From: Adlercreutzia faecimuris
Lineage (GTDB): Bacteria > Actinomycetota > Coriobacteriia > Coriobacteriales > Eggerthellaceae
DNA length: 64,000 nucleotides
Assembly: GCF_022669055.1 (NCBI RefSeq)
Contig: NZ_JAJMLW010000002.1
Span: 124,001-188,000, forward strand
Reading direction: 5' to 3'
Positions 27,156-34,926 of the stretch are shown here, in pieces (position 1 is the stretch's first letter; the number at the start of each line of letters is the position of its first letter). Below the pieces are notes generated by a model. It saw nothing but the letters and a program-made list of their open reading frames with translations, searched no databases and had not been told where the DNA came from. Made by a program: the position numbers and the translations under genes.

Positions 27156-27929
27156 ATGACCAACCGCAAGCCCCTCATCGCGGGCAACTGGAAGATGAAC
27201 AACACCGTCAGCGAGGCGGTGGTCCTCGCCCAGGAGATCTCCAACGGCTTCGAGAAGGACTGGGCCGAGCTCGTCGACGTGTGCGTCTGCCCGCCCTCCG
27301 TCGACCTCAAGGCCGTCCGTGGGGTCTTCCTCTTCGACCACACGAAGGTGGCCGTGGGCGCCCAGAACGTCTACTTCGAGCCCAAGGGCGCCTTCACCGG
27401 CGAGATTTCCGTGGACATGCTCGTCGAGATCGGCTGCGAGTACTGCATCATCGGCCACTCCGAGCGCCGCGAGCTGTTCGGCGAGACGAACGAGGGCGTC
27501 AACCTCAAGGCGAAGGCCCTCATCGCCGGCCACGTCAAGCCCATCGTGTGCGTGGGCGAGTCGCTCGCCGTGCGCGACGAGGGCACCTACCTCGACTTCG
27601 TGCGCGCCCAGGTGCGCGCCGCCTTCGCCGGCATCGGGGCCGCCGAGGCCGCCGACGCCGTGGTGGCCTACGAGCCTATCTGGGCCATCGGCACCGGGCG
27701 CACCGCCACCCCCGAGCAGGCCGAGGAGGTGTGCGCCGCCATCCGCGCAACCTTGGCCGAGCTCTTCGGCGAGGAAGTGGCCGAGGGCATGCGCGTGCTC
27801 TACGGCGGGTCGATGAACGAGGGCAACGCCGCGCTTCTGCTGGCCATGCCCGACATCGACGGCGGCCTCATCGGCGGGGCGTCGCTCAAGGCGGTCTCGT
27901 TCCTCGACATCGTGAAGGCCGCGCTGTAA
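27156..27929 (+). CDS. tpiA: Triose-phosphate isomerase
   Basis: A 257-residue TIM barrel interconverting dihydroxyacetone phosphate and glyceraldehyde 3-phosphate. Catalytic pieces: GNWKMN (Lys), IIGHSERRE (His), YEPIWAIGTG (Glu) and the phosphate-binding YGGS and LIGGASL. ATG with AAGGAGC upstream. Its TAA overlaps the gpmI ATG (TAATG), giving tight coupling. Confidence 0.98.
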   Translation: MTNRKPLIAGNWKMNNTVSEAVVLAQEISNGFEKDWAELVDVCVCPPSVDLKAVRGVFLFDHTKVAVGAQNVYFEPKGAFTGEISVDMLVEIGCEYCIIGHSERRELFGETNEGVNLKAKALIAGHVKPIVCVGESLAVRDEGTYLDFVRAQVRAAFAGIGAAEAADAVVAYEPIWAIGTGRTATPEQAEEVCAAIRATLAELFGEEVAEGMRVLYGGSMNEGNAALLLAMPDIDGGLIGGASLKAVSFLDIVKAAL

Positions 27930-29497
27930 TGGCCGAGCGGGACGGGGCGCGCGCCGGCCTGCGCACGCCGGCGTGCCTCATCATCATGGACGGCTTCGGC
28001 CTGGCCGAGCCGGGCCCGGGCAACGCCATATCCCTGGCCGCCACCCCGGTGCTCGACGAGCTCATGGCGACCCGCCCCTGGGTGCGCCTCGAGGCGTCCG
28101 GCCAGGCCGTGGGCCTGCCCGACGGGCAGATGGGCAACTCCGAGGTGGGGCACCTCAACATCGGGGCGGGGCGCGTGGTCTTCCAGGAGCTCACGCGCAT
28201 CAACAACGCCTGCGTCGACGGGTCGCTCGCGGCCAACCCCGCCATCCAGGCGGCCTTCGAGGCCGCCAAGGCGCCCGGCGCCGCCCTGCACCTCATGGGG
28301 CTGCTCTCCGACGGCGGCGTCCACTCCTCCCAAGACCACCTCTACGCGCTTCTGCGCGCGGCGCGCGACGCCGGCGTGCCCACGGTGCGCGTCCACTGCC
28401 TCATGGACGGCCGCGACGTGCCGCCCGCCTCGGGCGCCGGCTACGTCCAGCAGCTGCTCGACGTCATCGGGGACTTGCGCGACACGGCCGAGGGCCCCTT
28501 CGACGCGGCCATCGCCAGCATCTCCGGGCGCTACTACGCCATGGACCGCGACAGCCGCTGGGAGCGGGTGGAGCAGGCCTACGCCACCATCGCCAACGCC
28601 GCCAACCTGCGCGAGTACGGCGCCGTGGCGGCCATGGAATCCTCCTACGAGGCGGGCGTCACCGACGAGTTCGTCGTGCCCGTGGCCCTCGACGGCCGCG
28701 GCATGCGCGACGGCGACGCGGTCATCTTCTTCAACTTCCGCCCCGACCGCGCCCGCGAGATCACGCGCGCGCTCGTCGACCCGGGTTTCGCCGGCTTCGA
28801 GCGCGGCCGCTGGCCCCAGGTGGCCCTCACGTGCCTGACCGAGTACGACCCGGACATCCCGGCGCCGGTGGCCTTCCCCAAGGAGTTCCCGGAAAACGTG
28901 CTCGCCGACGTGCTCGCCGACGCGGGGCTGCGCCAGTACCACATCGCCGAGACCGAGAAGTACGCCCACGTGACGTTCTTCCTCAACGGCGGCCGCGAGG
29001 AGGAGAAGGCGGGGGAGGCCCGCTCGCTCGTGCCGAGCCCGAAGGTGGCCACCTACGACCTCCAGCCCGAGATGAGCGAGCCGGAGGTGGCCCGCCGCCT
29101 GGCCGCGGCCATCGCCGCCGACGAGGCCGACGTCTACATCGTCAACTTCGCCAACTGCGACATGGTGGGCCACACCGGCTCGATCCCGGCCGCCGTGGCG
29201 GCGGTCGAGGCCGTCGACGCGGGCGTGGGGGAGGTGCTCGCGGCGGTAGAGGCTGCCGGGGGCGTGGCGCTCGTGACGGCCGACCACGGCAACGCCGACA
29301 AGATGGTCGCCGCCGACGGCACGCCGCACACGGCCCACACCACCGCGCCGGTGCCGCTCATCCTGGTGGACGAGACGGGCGCGGGCCTCGGCCTGGCGGG
29401 TGACGACGGCCGGCTGGCCGACATCGCCCCCACGCTGCTCGAGGCCCTCGGCCTGCCGGTGCCCCCCGAGATGACGGGAAAGAGCCTCCTTGCCTGA
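27929..29497 (+). CDS. gpmI: 2,3-bisphosphoglycerate-independent phosphoglycerate mutase
   Basis: A 522-residue metal-dependent mutase of the alkaline phosphatase superfamily: MDGFG (metal Asp21), GQMGNSEVGH with the phosphoserine Ser71, DGRDVPP, NFRPDRARE and the C-terminal TADHGNADKM. Mn or Zn dependent. ATG overlaps the tpiA stop codon. The secG promoter lies at its 3' end. Confidence 0.97.
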   Translation: MAERDGARAGLRTPACLIIMDGFGLAEPGPGNAISLAATPVLDELMATRPWVRLEASGQAVGLPDGQMGNSEVGHLNIGAGRVVFQELTRINNACVDGSLAANPAIQAAFEAAKAPGAALHLMGLLSDGGVHSSQDHLYALLRAARDAGVPTVRVHCLMDGRDVPPASGAGYVQQLLDVIGDLRDTAEGPFDAAIASISGRYYAMDRDSRWERVEQAYATIANAANLREYGAVAAMESSYEAGVTDEFVVPVALDGRGMRDGDAVIFFNFRPDRAREITRALVDPGFAGFERGRWPQVALTCLTEYDPDIPAPVAFPKEFPENVLADVLADAGLRQYHIAETEKYAHVTFFLNGGREEEKAGEARSLVPSPKVATYDLQPEMSEPEVARRLAAAIAADEADVYIVNFANCDMVGHTGSIPAAVAAVEAVDAGVGEVLAAVEAAGGVALVTADHGNADKMVAADGTPHTAHTTAPVPLILVDETGAGLGLAGDDGRLADIAPTLLEALGLPVPPEMTGKSLLA

Positions 29498-29518
29498 GGC
29501 GGCCCGTTTGGCTATAAT
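29490..29518 (+). promoter_or_regulatory. secG promoter
   Basis: TTGCCT (29490-29495) and TATAAT (29513-29518) with a 17-bp spacer, overlapping the end of gpmI. Confidence 0.75.
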
Positions 29519-29567
29519 CAGCTACTTGCGTATTGATTGTTAGAACCGCGAAGAGAAGAGTGAAGCC

Positions 29568-29822
29568 TTGAGTCCGCTGCTTATCATCATGCTCGTCCTG
29601 CTCGTCGTCTCCGGCGTCGGGCTGGTCATCTTCATCCTGCTGCACTCCGGCAAGGGAACCGGCATCTCCGATGCCATCGCCAGCTCGATGTACTCCACCC
29701 AAACGGGCACGAGCATCGTCGAGAAGAACCTCGACCGCATCACCATCATCCTGGCCGTGGTGTTCATGGTCTCGCTGCTGGTGCTGATGATCATCTACCC
29801 GCACGGCGCCATCGCCGCCTAG
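29568..29822 (+). CDS. secG: Preprotein translocase subunit SecG
   Basis: An 84-residue membrane protein with two helices (about 3-25 and 56-78) joined by the conserved loop HSGKGTGISDAI. SecG assists SecYE in protein export. TTG start at 29568 gives the right length and a hydrophobic first helix; the ribosome-binding site (AAGAGAAGAG) is modest. It follows the glycolytic cluster, as in many actinobacteria. Confidence 0.93.
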   Translation: MSPLLIIMLVLLVVSGVGLVIFILLHSGKGTGISDAIASSMYSTQTGTSIVEKNLDRITIILAVVFMVSLLVLMIIYPHGAIAA

Positions 29823-29852
29823 GGAGGCGGCCGAGGAGTTTCAAAATTCCTG

Positions 29853-29880
29853 TTGCATGAGACGGGGGTTCTGGTAAACT
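29853..29880 (+). promoter_or_regulatory. tRNA-Leu promoter
   Basis: TTGCAT (29853-29858) and TAAACT (29875-29880) with a 16-bp spacer, 21 bp before the mature tRNA. Confidence 0.7.
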
Positions 29881-29901
29881 AATCGTCGCTGTTTGAAGCA
29901 T

Positions 29902-29989
29902 GTCAGAGTGGTGGAACGGCAGACACGCTAGCTTGAGGTGCTAGTGCCCTTTATCGGGTGTGCGGGTTCAAATCCCGCCTCTGACACCA
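29902..29989 (+). tRNA. tRNA-Leu (GAG)
   Basis: 88 nt including encoded CCA. Acceptor GTCAGAG pairs with CTCTGAC; anticodon loop TTGAGGT gives GAG; a long variable arm typical of tRNA-Leu (GTGCCCTTTATCGGGTGT) and the T loop GGTTCAAATCC are present. Confidence 0.96.
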
Positions 29990-30001
29990 TCGAAACACCG
30001 G

Positions 30002-30032
30002 GAGGGCCCCTTTCAGGGGCCCTCTTCTTTAT
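30002..30032 (+). terminator. Terminator after tRNA-Leu
   Basis: Perfect 9-bp stem (30002-30010 with 30016-30024) and a T-rich tail. Confidence 0.85.
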
Positions 30033-30082
30033 TAAGGGTTCGGCCCAGCCCGCCGGGCGGGCCCCGCCGGAAGGAGGCCGCC

Positions 30083-31003
30083 GTGACCGTCGAGAGCGCC
30101 GCCGGAACGTCGCACGCCCACCGCGTCGAGCGGGTGCTGTGGATCGTCTTCGTCCTCAACCTGGCCGTGGCGGCGGCCAAGTACTTCTACGGCCTGGCGT
30201 CGGGGTCGGCCTCGATGCAGGCCGACGGCATCCACTCGGTGTTCGACTCGGTGGGCAACATCGTGGGGCTCGTGAGCATCGCGCTGGCCGCCCGCCCAGC
30301 CGACGCGGGGCACCCCTACGGCCACTCGAAGTTCGAGACCTACGGCTCGCTCGTCATCGGCGTCCTGCTTCTGGCGGCGGCCTTCGAGGTGGGCAGCGGC
30401 GCGGTGGAGAAGCTGGCCACGGGCACCTACACCGCCGTGGTGACGCCGGCGTCCTTCGCCGTCATGGTGGGCACCCTCGCCGTCAACCTGGGCGTCACTA
30501 CCTACGAGCGCCGCGCCGGGCGGCGCCTCAAGAGCGAGATCATCATGGCCGACGCGGCCCACACGCTCTCGGACGTGTTCGTGTCGCTGGGCGTCATCGC
30601 GGGCCTGGCGCTGGTGGCCCTCGGGTTCCCGCAGGCCGACCCCGTGATGGCGCTCGTCGTGACCGTCGCCATCCTCTTCTCGGCCTGGGGCGTCTTCCGC
30701 GCCGCCTTCCGGACGCTGTCGGACACGGCCCAGCTGCCCGAGGCCGACGTGCGGGCCGTGGCGTCGGCGGTGGAGGGCATCCGCGGGGTGCACCGGGTGC
30801 GCACCCGCGGCACCGAGGCCGAGGTCTACTGCGACCTGCACATCTGGGTGGACCCGGCCATGAGCGTGCGCGACGCCCACGCCCTGGGAGATGCGGTGGA
30901 GGCAGCCGTGAAGGGGCGGTTCCCGGCGGTCAAGGAGGTGCTCGTGCACATCGAGCCCGAGGGCGACGCCGGCGACGACGAGGGCGGCCCGGCGGGGGAG
31001 TAA
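30083..31003 (+). CDS. Cation diffusion facilitator (CDF) efflux protein
   Basis: A 306-residue six-helix metal exporter (Zn, Fe, Co or Mn) using proton antiport. Metal-site motifs: HSVFDSVGNIVGL in helix 2 and AAHTLSDVFVS in helix 5 (HxxxD), plus the cytoplasmic ferredoxin-like domain (about 215-295) with VEGIRGVHRVRTR and DLHIWVDPAMS. GTG at 30083 is chosen because AAGGAGG lies 5 nt upstream; the frame runs further up but only over the tRNA and terminator. Metal specificity not readable. Confidence 0.9.
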   Translation: MTVESAAGTSHAHRVERVLWIVFVLNLAVAAAKYFYGLASGSASMQADGIHSVFDSVGNIVGLVSIALAARPADAGHPYGHSKFETYGSLVIGVLLLAAAFEVGSGAVEKLATGTYTAVVTPASFAVMVGTLAVNLGVTTYERRAGRRLKSEIIMADAAHTLSDVFVSLGVIAGLALVALGFPQADPVMALVVTVAILFSAWGVFRAAFRTLSDTAQLPEADVRAVASAVEGIRGVHRVRTRGTEAEVYCDLHIWVDPAMSVRDAHALGDAVEAAVKGRFPAVKEVLVHIEPEGDAGDDEGGPAGE

Positions 31004-31094
31004 GGCGCTCGCGCGGCCCCGGGGGCGGGCGGCCGCTGCCTTCGGCGGGCGCGTGCTGGCGTAGTGCCGGGGCGCCGACTGCCCCCAAACGCAA

Positions 31095-31120
31095 AAGACG
31101 GCGACCGAGGTCGCCGTCTT
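31095..31120 (-). terminator. Terminator of tRNA-Val
   Basis: Perfect 11-bp stem (31095-31105 with 31110-31120, loop CGAG) followed on the minus strand by TTTT. It lies between the converging CDF gene and tRNA-Val and may also end the CDF message. Confidence 0.8.
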
Positions 31121-31129
31121 GAGGGATTC

Positions 31130-31206
<77 letters not shown>

Positions 31207-31247
31207 ACTTCTTGGTGAGCGACGCGTTTCCGCGTCAGCAAGAGAGT

Positions 31248-31275
31248 ATTCTATCAGAACCGGCGGTGCTGGCAA
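31248..31275 (-). promoter_or_regulatory. tRNA-Val promoter
   Basis: On the minus strand TTGCCA (31275-31270) and TAGAAT (31253-31248), 16-bp spacer. The leader contains a GACGCG-GAAA-CGCGTC hairpin (31236-31221). Confidence 0.7.
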
Positions 31276-31332
31276 GACCCATTTTCCGAAATTCAGCGAG
31301 CGGGCGCCGGCGGATTTTTTTCGAAAACATCC

Positions 31333-31361
31333 TTGCGCCGCCGTCGCGCTTCTACTATCAT
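31333..31361 (+). promoter_or_regulatory. Promoter of the tRNA-Gly/Cys/Gly cluster
   Basis: TTGCGC (31333-31338) and TATCAT (31356-31361), 17-bp spacer, 13 bp before the first tRNA-Gly. Confidence 0.7.
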
Positions 31362-31374
31362 ATCTCCTCGCGAC

Positions 31375-31450
31375 GCGGACATGGCTCAGCTGGTAGAGCA
31401 CCACCTTGCCAAGGTGGGGGTCGCGGGTTCGAATCCCGTTGTCCGCTCCA
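31375..31450 (+). tRNA. tRNA-Gly (GCC), copy 1
   Basis: 76 nt with encoded CCA. Acceptor GCGGACA pairs with TGTCCGC; anticodon loop TTGCCAA gives GCC. Identical to the copy at 31616. Confidence 0.96.
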
Positions 31451-31462
31451 TCGTCATCGAGA

Positions 31463-31496
31463 GGCCGGCCCGAGCAACGCCCTGGCCGGCCCTTTT
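31463..31496 (+). terminator. Terminator-like hairpin after tRNA-Gly copy 1
   Basis: GGCCGGCC at 31463-31470 pairs with 31484-31491, followed by CTTTTC. Confidence 0.6.
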
Positions 31497-31518
31497 CATG
31501 ACGGATGCCGCATGAAGG

Positions 31519-31592
31519 GGCGACGTGGCCAAGTGGTAAGGCAGAGGCCTGCAAAGCCTTCACCCCCGGTTCAAATCCGGGCGTCGCCTCCA
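31519..31592 (+). tRNA. tRNA-Cys (GCA)
   Basis: 74 nt with encoded CCA. Acceptor GGCGACG pairs with CGTCGCC; anticodon loop CTGCAAA gives GCA; T arm with GTTCAAATC. Confidence 0.96.
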
Positions 31593-31615
31593 ACTTCCCG
31601 GCATCGACGCCAAAC

Positions 31616-31691
31616 GCGGACATGGCTCAGCTGGTAGAGCACCACCTTGCCAAGGTGGGGGTCGCGGGTTCGAATCCCGTTGTCCGCTCCA
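31616..31691 (+). tRNA. tRNA-Gly (GCC), copy 2
   Basis: Exact 76-nt copy of the tRNA at 31375-31450, 23 bp after tRNA-Cys, with CCA encoded. Probably processed from one transcript with tRNA-Cys. Confidence 0.96.
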
Positions 31692-31700
31692 GAGACGCCA

Positions 31701-31728
31701 GGGGCTCCCGAGAGGGAGCCCCTTTTTC
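31701..31728 (+). terminator. Terminator of the tRNA cluster
   Basis: Perfect 9-bp stem (31701-31709 with 31714-31722) and TTTTT. Confidence 0.9.
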
Positions 31729-31784
31729 GTGCATTGCTGCCCGCCTCCTTAGGGGGCGGGCAGCGTCGGCCGACGCGCCGTGCG

Positions 31785-32693
31785 CTAGCTGACGCGCTCG
31801 GCCGACGTGATGGCGGCGTCCACGCGCTCGCGGGCGTGCTCGCCCACCGCGGCCGGCTCCGCGCCCGCCTCGGCCTCGGCCACCGCGTCGGCGATGGCCT
31901 CGTCGGCCAGCTGGCGCTTCCAGCGGGTCAGGTTCGAGTTGAACCGCATCTGGATGAGCTCGAGCACCACGGCGAAGATCATGGCGAAGTACACCATCAG
32001 CTTCTCCATGTGCATGTCGAGCACCTCGATGGAGGTGTGGATGCCGGCGGAGTCGAGCACGAGCAGCACGCCGATGGCGCAGATGAACACGAGCGCGAGG
32101 ATCTTCATCTCGGGGTGCGCGTTGATGAAGTCGGAGATGGCGTCGATGAACACCATCATGATGACGACGGCGATCATGACGGCCAGGATCATGATGATGA
32201 GGTGCTGGGCCAGGCCCACCGCCGTGATGACCGAGTCGATGGAGAAGACGAGGTCCATCACCATGATGGTGCCCACGGCCTGGGGCAGCGAGATGAGGTG
32301 GGCGGCCTTGTGCTCCTCGGACGTCTCGGCCTTGATCTCGGTGAGGGCGAGCACGTCGACGAGCTCCTTGATGCCCTTGTAGATGAGGTAGCCGCCGCCG
32401 ACGAGCATCACGATGTCGCGCACCGAGAACCCGTGGCTGAAGAAGCCCACGTCGATGGTGAACAGGGGTGTCGTCATGTGCACCAGGTAGGAGGCGAAGC
32501 AGAGGAACAGGATGCGCATGAGCAGCGCGCCGGCCAGGCCCAGCTTGCGGCCGATGTGCTGCTTCTCCGGGGGCAGCCGGTTGGTGGTGATGGAGATGAA
32601 GACCAGGTTGTCCACGCCCAGGACGATCTCGAGGAATATCAGCGTCAGCAGGCTGATCCACGCCTCGGGGGTCAGGAAGATCGACAGATCCAC
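31785..32693 (-). CDS. TerC-family integral membrane protein (probable Mn exporter)
   Basis: A 302-residue membrane protein of the TerC/Alx family with about seven helices. The signature acidic helix segments EIVLGVDNLVFIS (Asp in helix 1-2) and MDLVFSIDSVITAVG (Asp in helix 5-6) are intact. Several relatives export manganese. GTG start at 32693 chosen because GAGGAGG lies 5 nt upstream; earlier in-frame codons fall inside the riboswitch terminator. A yybP-ykoY manganese aptamer and an intrinsic terminator precede it, so high manganese should switch it on. Confidence 0.92.
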   Translation of the reverse strand: MDLSIFLTPEAWISLLTLIFLEIVLGVDNLVFISITTNRLPPEKQHIGRKLGLAGALLMRILFLCFASYLVHMTTPLFTIDVGFFSHGFSVRDIVMLVGGGYLIYKGIKELVDVLALTEIKAETSEEHKAAHLISLPQAVGTIMVMDLVFSIDSVITAVGLAQHLIIMILAVMIAVVIMMVFIDAISDFINAHPEMKILALVFICAIGVLLVLDSAGIHTSIEVLDMHMEKLMVYFAMIFAVVLELIQMRFNSNLTRWKRQLADEAIADAVAEAEAGAEPAAVGEHARERVDAAITSAERVS

Positions 32694-32730
32694 AGGTTCC
32701 TCCTCTGCTCGGGGGCCGCGCGCGGCCCGG

Positions 32731-32788
32731 AAAAACAAAAGACCCACGGTGCACGCCGGGCGTGGCACGGGCCATCCCAGCATGCACC
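32731..32788 (-). terminator. Riboswitch expression platform: intrinsic terminator
   Basis: On the minus strand a 13-bp stem with two G-U pairs (32788-32776 with 32760-32748) is followed by a T-rich run, TCTTTTGTTTTT (32742-32731). It lies between the aptamer and the TerC start codon, the position expected for metal-controlled termination. Confidence 0.75.
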
Positions 32789-32803
32789 ATGAGTCTCGCT
32801 AAT

Positions 32804-32896
32804 TAAGGCTCGCCAGGCCGGTTGTGGCCGCCGAAGCGGGAAACCGTCGCCATGATGTTGAACGAGCCGCGCCCGCGGGCGCCAACTACTCCCTCA
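32804..32896 (-). ncRNA. yybP-ykoY manganese riboswitch
   Basis: The minus strand carries the conserved blocks of this aptamer in order: GAGGGAGTAG at the 5' side, then TTCAACATCATGGC, then GGCCACAACCGGCC and GGCGAGCCTTA closing the P1 stem (TGAGG 32896-32892 with CCTTA 32808-32804). Known members bind Mn(II) and precede TerC-like or P-type ATPase exporters, as here. The fit was read by eye; a covariance-model hit would settle it. Confidence 0.85.
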
Positions 32897-32909
32897 TGGG
32901 ATGCGACCC

Positions 32910-32938
32910 ATGCTAACAAAGGGCCCCGCCCCGCGCAA
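32910..32938 (-). promoter_or_regulatory. Promoter of the riboswitch-TerC transcript
   Basis: On the minus strand TTGCGC (32938-32933) and TAGCAT (32915-32910) with a 17-bp spacer, and TG before the -10 box. It is nearly back-to-back with the rightward promoter at 32939-32947. Confidence 0.7.
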
Positions 32939-32947
32939 TGGTATAAT
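32939..32947 (+). promoter_or_regulatory. Extended -10 promoter of the 308-residue membrane protein
   Basis: TGGTATAAT, a perfect extended -10 element, 33 bp before the ATG at 32981. Confidence 0.7.
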
Positions 32948-32980
32948 CGGCGAGTTCATCAACCCGTCAGGAGCAGCCCC

Positions 32981-33907
32981 ATGGAAGCCAAGCACAGCAA
33001 GCACGCCGCCGGCAAGCACGCCGGGGGCGCCACCGCCCCGGAGGCCGCCGAGGAGCCCCGCGAGGGCGCGCCGGGCGCCGAGGAGCCGCCCGCCGGCGAG
33101 GAGCCCCCGGCCGCGGCGCACGAGCGCCGCATGGGCCGCCCGGGCCGCCGTCACGGCGCCGCCTGGCAGGCCGCCCCCGGCGAGCCGGTCCGCCACCTGG
33201 ACGGCAAGGGGCTCGCGCGCCCCCTCGACCCGCCCCTGCTCGTGCGCCGCGGCATGCTCGTCTTCGCCGCCGTGGCCGTGGCCGTCGGCGGCGTCATGCT
33301 CTTCCAGTGGGTCGACCGCGTGTACCTGAGCCCGGCCGACGAGCAGCAGGCGCTCCAGCAGAGCCTCACCCGCGAGGTGTCGCTCGACCTGCCCGTGCTC
33401 GCGGCGCTCGCCCCCCTCGACGATGCCGCCATCATGCAGTCCCTCGCCGACGCCGGCAACGTCCTCTACGAGCGCACCCCGGTGGGCCAGAACCCCGACG
33501 GCGGCTTCGACGTGGTGAAGCTGCCCGCCGACGTGCCGCTGGAGGAGGCCGGGCTGCTCTACCTCCAGGGCATCAACAACATCTCGCCGGCGAGCGCCGC
33601 CAAGCTGCTCAACGGCTCGTGGGACCTCGAGGTGTCCCGCAAGGCGGGCACGGTGCTGCGCCTGCACTACGCCGACTTCGCATCCGGCGACGCCGACGGC
33701 GCCATCTTCGCCGCCATGGAGTCCCAGGGGCTCGACTCCACCATGGTCACCGACTCCGGCGTCGACGACGCCGGCAACACCTACCAGGCCGGCACCACGC
33801 CGGAGGGCTACGGCTGGCGCGTGTCGGTCATCGGGCTGTCGGAGGTCTACAAGCTAAGCGGCCTGCCCGCCACGGCCCAGTACGTCGGCATCCGCCTCAC
33901 CGCCTAG
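32981..33907 (+). CDS. Single-pass membrane protein of unknown function
   Basis: A 308-residue protein that I do not recognise. Residues 1-85 are a low-complexity Ala/Glu/Pro-rich and His/Lys-rich cytoplasmic region; one membrane helix (about 88-107, RGMLVFAAVAVAVGGVMLFQW) follows, then an extracytoplasmic domain of about 200 residues with no Cys. The ATG has CAGGAG upstream. Its stop codon overlaps the stop of the converging lipid kinase gene in a shared CTAG. The topology suggests a cell-surface protein. Confidence 0.75.
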   Translation: MEAKHSKHAAGKHAGGATAPEAAEEPREGAPGAEEPPAGEEPPAAAHERRMGRPGRRHGAAWQAAPGEPVRHLDGKGLARPLDPPLLVRRGMLVFAAVAVAVGGVMLFQWVDRVYLSPADEQQALQQSLTREVSLDLPVLAALAPLDDAAIMQSLADAGNVLYERTPVGQNPDGGFDVVKLPADVPLEEAGLLYLQGINNISPASAAKLLNGSWDLEVSRKAGTVLRLHYADFASGDADGAIFAAMESQGLDSTMVTDSGVDDAGNTYQAGTTPEGYGWRVSVIGLSEVYKLSGLPATAQYVGIRLTA

Positions 33908-34836
33908 GCGGCAGGGCCCTCGGGGTCGGGGCCGTAGAGGCGCACGCACTCCTCCGACACGATGAAGCGGGCCGCCTCGGGCAGCATCCGCACGGTGAAG
34001 GGGGTGGTGAGCTCGGTCACCTCGCCGTCGTACTGCACCTGCAGCGGCGGGTCGGCGCTGACCGCGATGGTGCGCCCGCGGTGCAGCTCGAGGGCGTCGG
34101 TGCGGTCGGGGAAGTCGCCCGTGCGGTCGAGCATGCTCGCCAGGAGCGCCGGGATGAGCCCGAAGGCGTCGCGGGTGTGCAGGATGGCCACGTCGAACAC
34201 GCCGTCGCGCGGCAGGTTCTGGTGCACCACGGGCAGGTCGAACTGGATCTTCGAGAAGTTGACGATGAGCACGCCCACCCCCTCGCTCTCGATGACCTCC
34301 CCGTCGATGTCGATGGTGAAGCGCGAGAACTGCGGCAGCGGGTTGGTGAGCGCCGAGGTGAAGTAGGCCATGGGCCCGAGCAGGCGCTTGGCGGGCTTGG
34401 CCCCCTGCATGATGAGGGCGTCGTAGCCGGCGCCGGCCATGATGGAGAACCCGAAGCGCTCGCCGGAGGCCAGCTCGATCTCGCCCAGGTCGAAGTCCAT
34501 GATCTCGCCCTCGCGGGTGAGCTTGGCCAGCGCATGGGGCTCGCTGGGCGAGGCGAGGTTCATGGCCAGAAGGTTGGCGGTGCCGGCGGGGAAGGGGAGC
34601 ACCGGGATGCCCGTGTCGGCCAGCAGGTAGGTGACCGCCGCCACGGTGCCGTCGCCGCCGCTGGCCACCACCACGTCGAACTCCCCGGCGTCGGCCAGGA
34701 AGCGGCGCAGGTCGGTGGAGCCGTCGGTGGAGCGGATGACCACCTCGTCGCCGTCGGCCGCCAGGGCGCGGATGTAGTCGTAGATCGCACCCTCACCGTA
34801 GCCGGAGACCAGGTTGTTCACGATCAGCAGTTTCAC
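33904..34836 (-). CDS. Diacylglycerol kinase-family lipid kinase
   Basis: A 310-residue kinase of the DagK/YegS family. Motifs: IVNNLVSGYGEG at the start, the catalytic SGGDGTVAAV (Gly60-Thr64), PFPAGTANLLAMNL, and the C-terminal beta domain with FDLGEIELASGERFGFSIMAGAGYD. It probably phosphorylates diacylglycerol or a related lipid at the membrane. GTG start at 34836 with AAAGGA upstream. Divergent from rnd. Confidence 0.88.
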   Translation of the reverse strand: MKLLIVNNLVSGYGEGAIYDYIRALAADGDEVVIRSTDGSTDLRRFLADAGEFDVVVASGGDGTVAAVTYLLADTGIPVLPFPAGTANLLAMNLASPSEPHALAKLTREGEIMDFDLGEIELASGERFGFSIMAGAGYDALIMQGAKPAKRLLGPMAYFTSALTNPLPQFSRFTIDIDGEVIESEGVGVLIVNFSKIQFDLPVVHQNLPRDGVFDVAILHTRDAFGLIPALLASMLDRTGDFPDRTDALELHRGRTIAVSADPPLQVQYDGEVTELTTPFTVRMLPEAARFIVSEECVRLYGPDPEGPAA

Positions 34837-34926
34837 AGGAGTCCTTTCCCTTGGTATGATGGGGATGGTACTACAATCGCGCGCCGTCCTTCGGCGGCGG
34901 GCATCCGTTTGTGAGGAAACGACCCG

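Noticed and set aside
31207-31374. Possible small RNA between tRNA-Val and tRNA-Gly
   Set aside because: The A+T-rich stretch is explained by the two back-to-back tRNA promoters.
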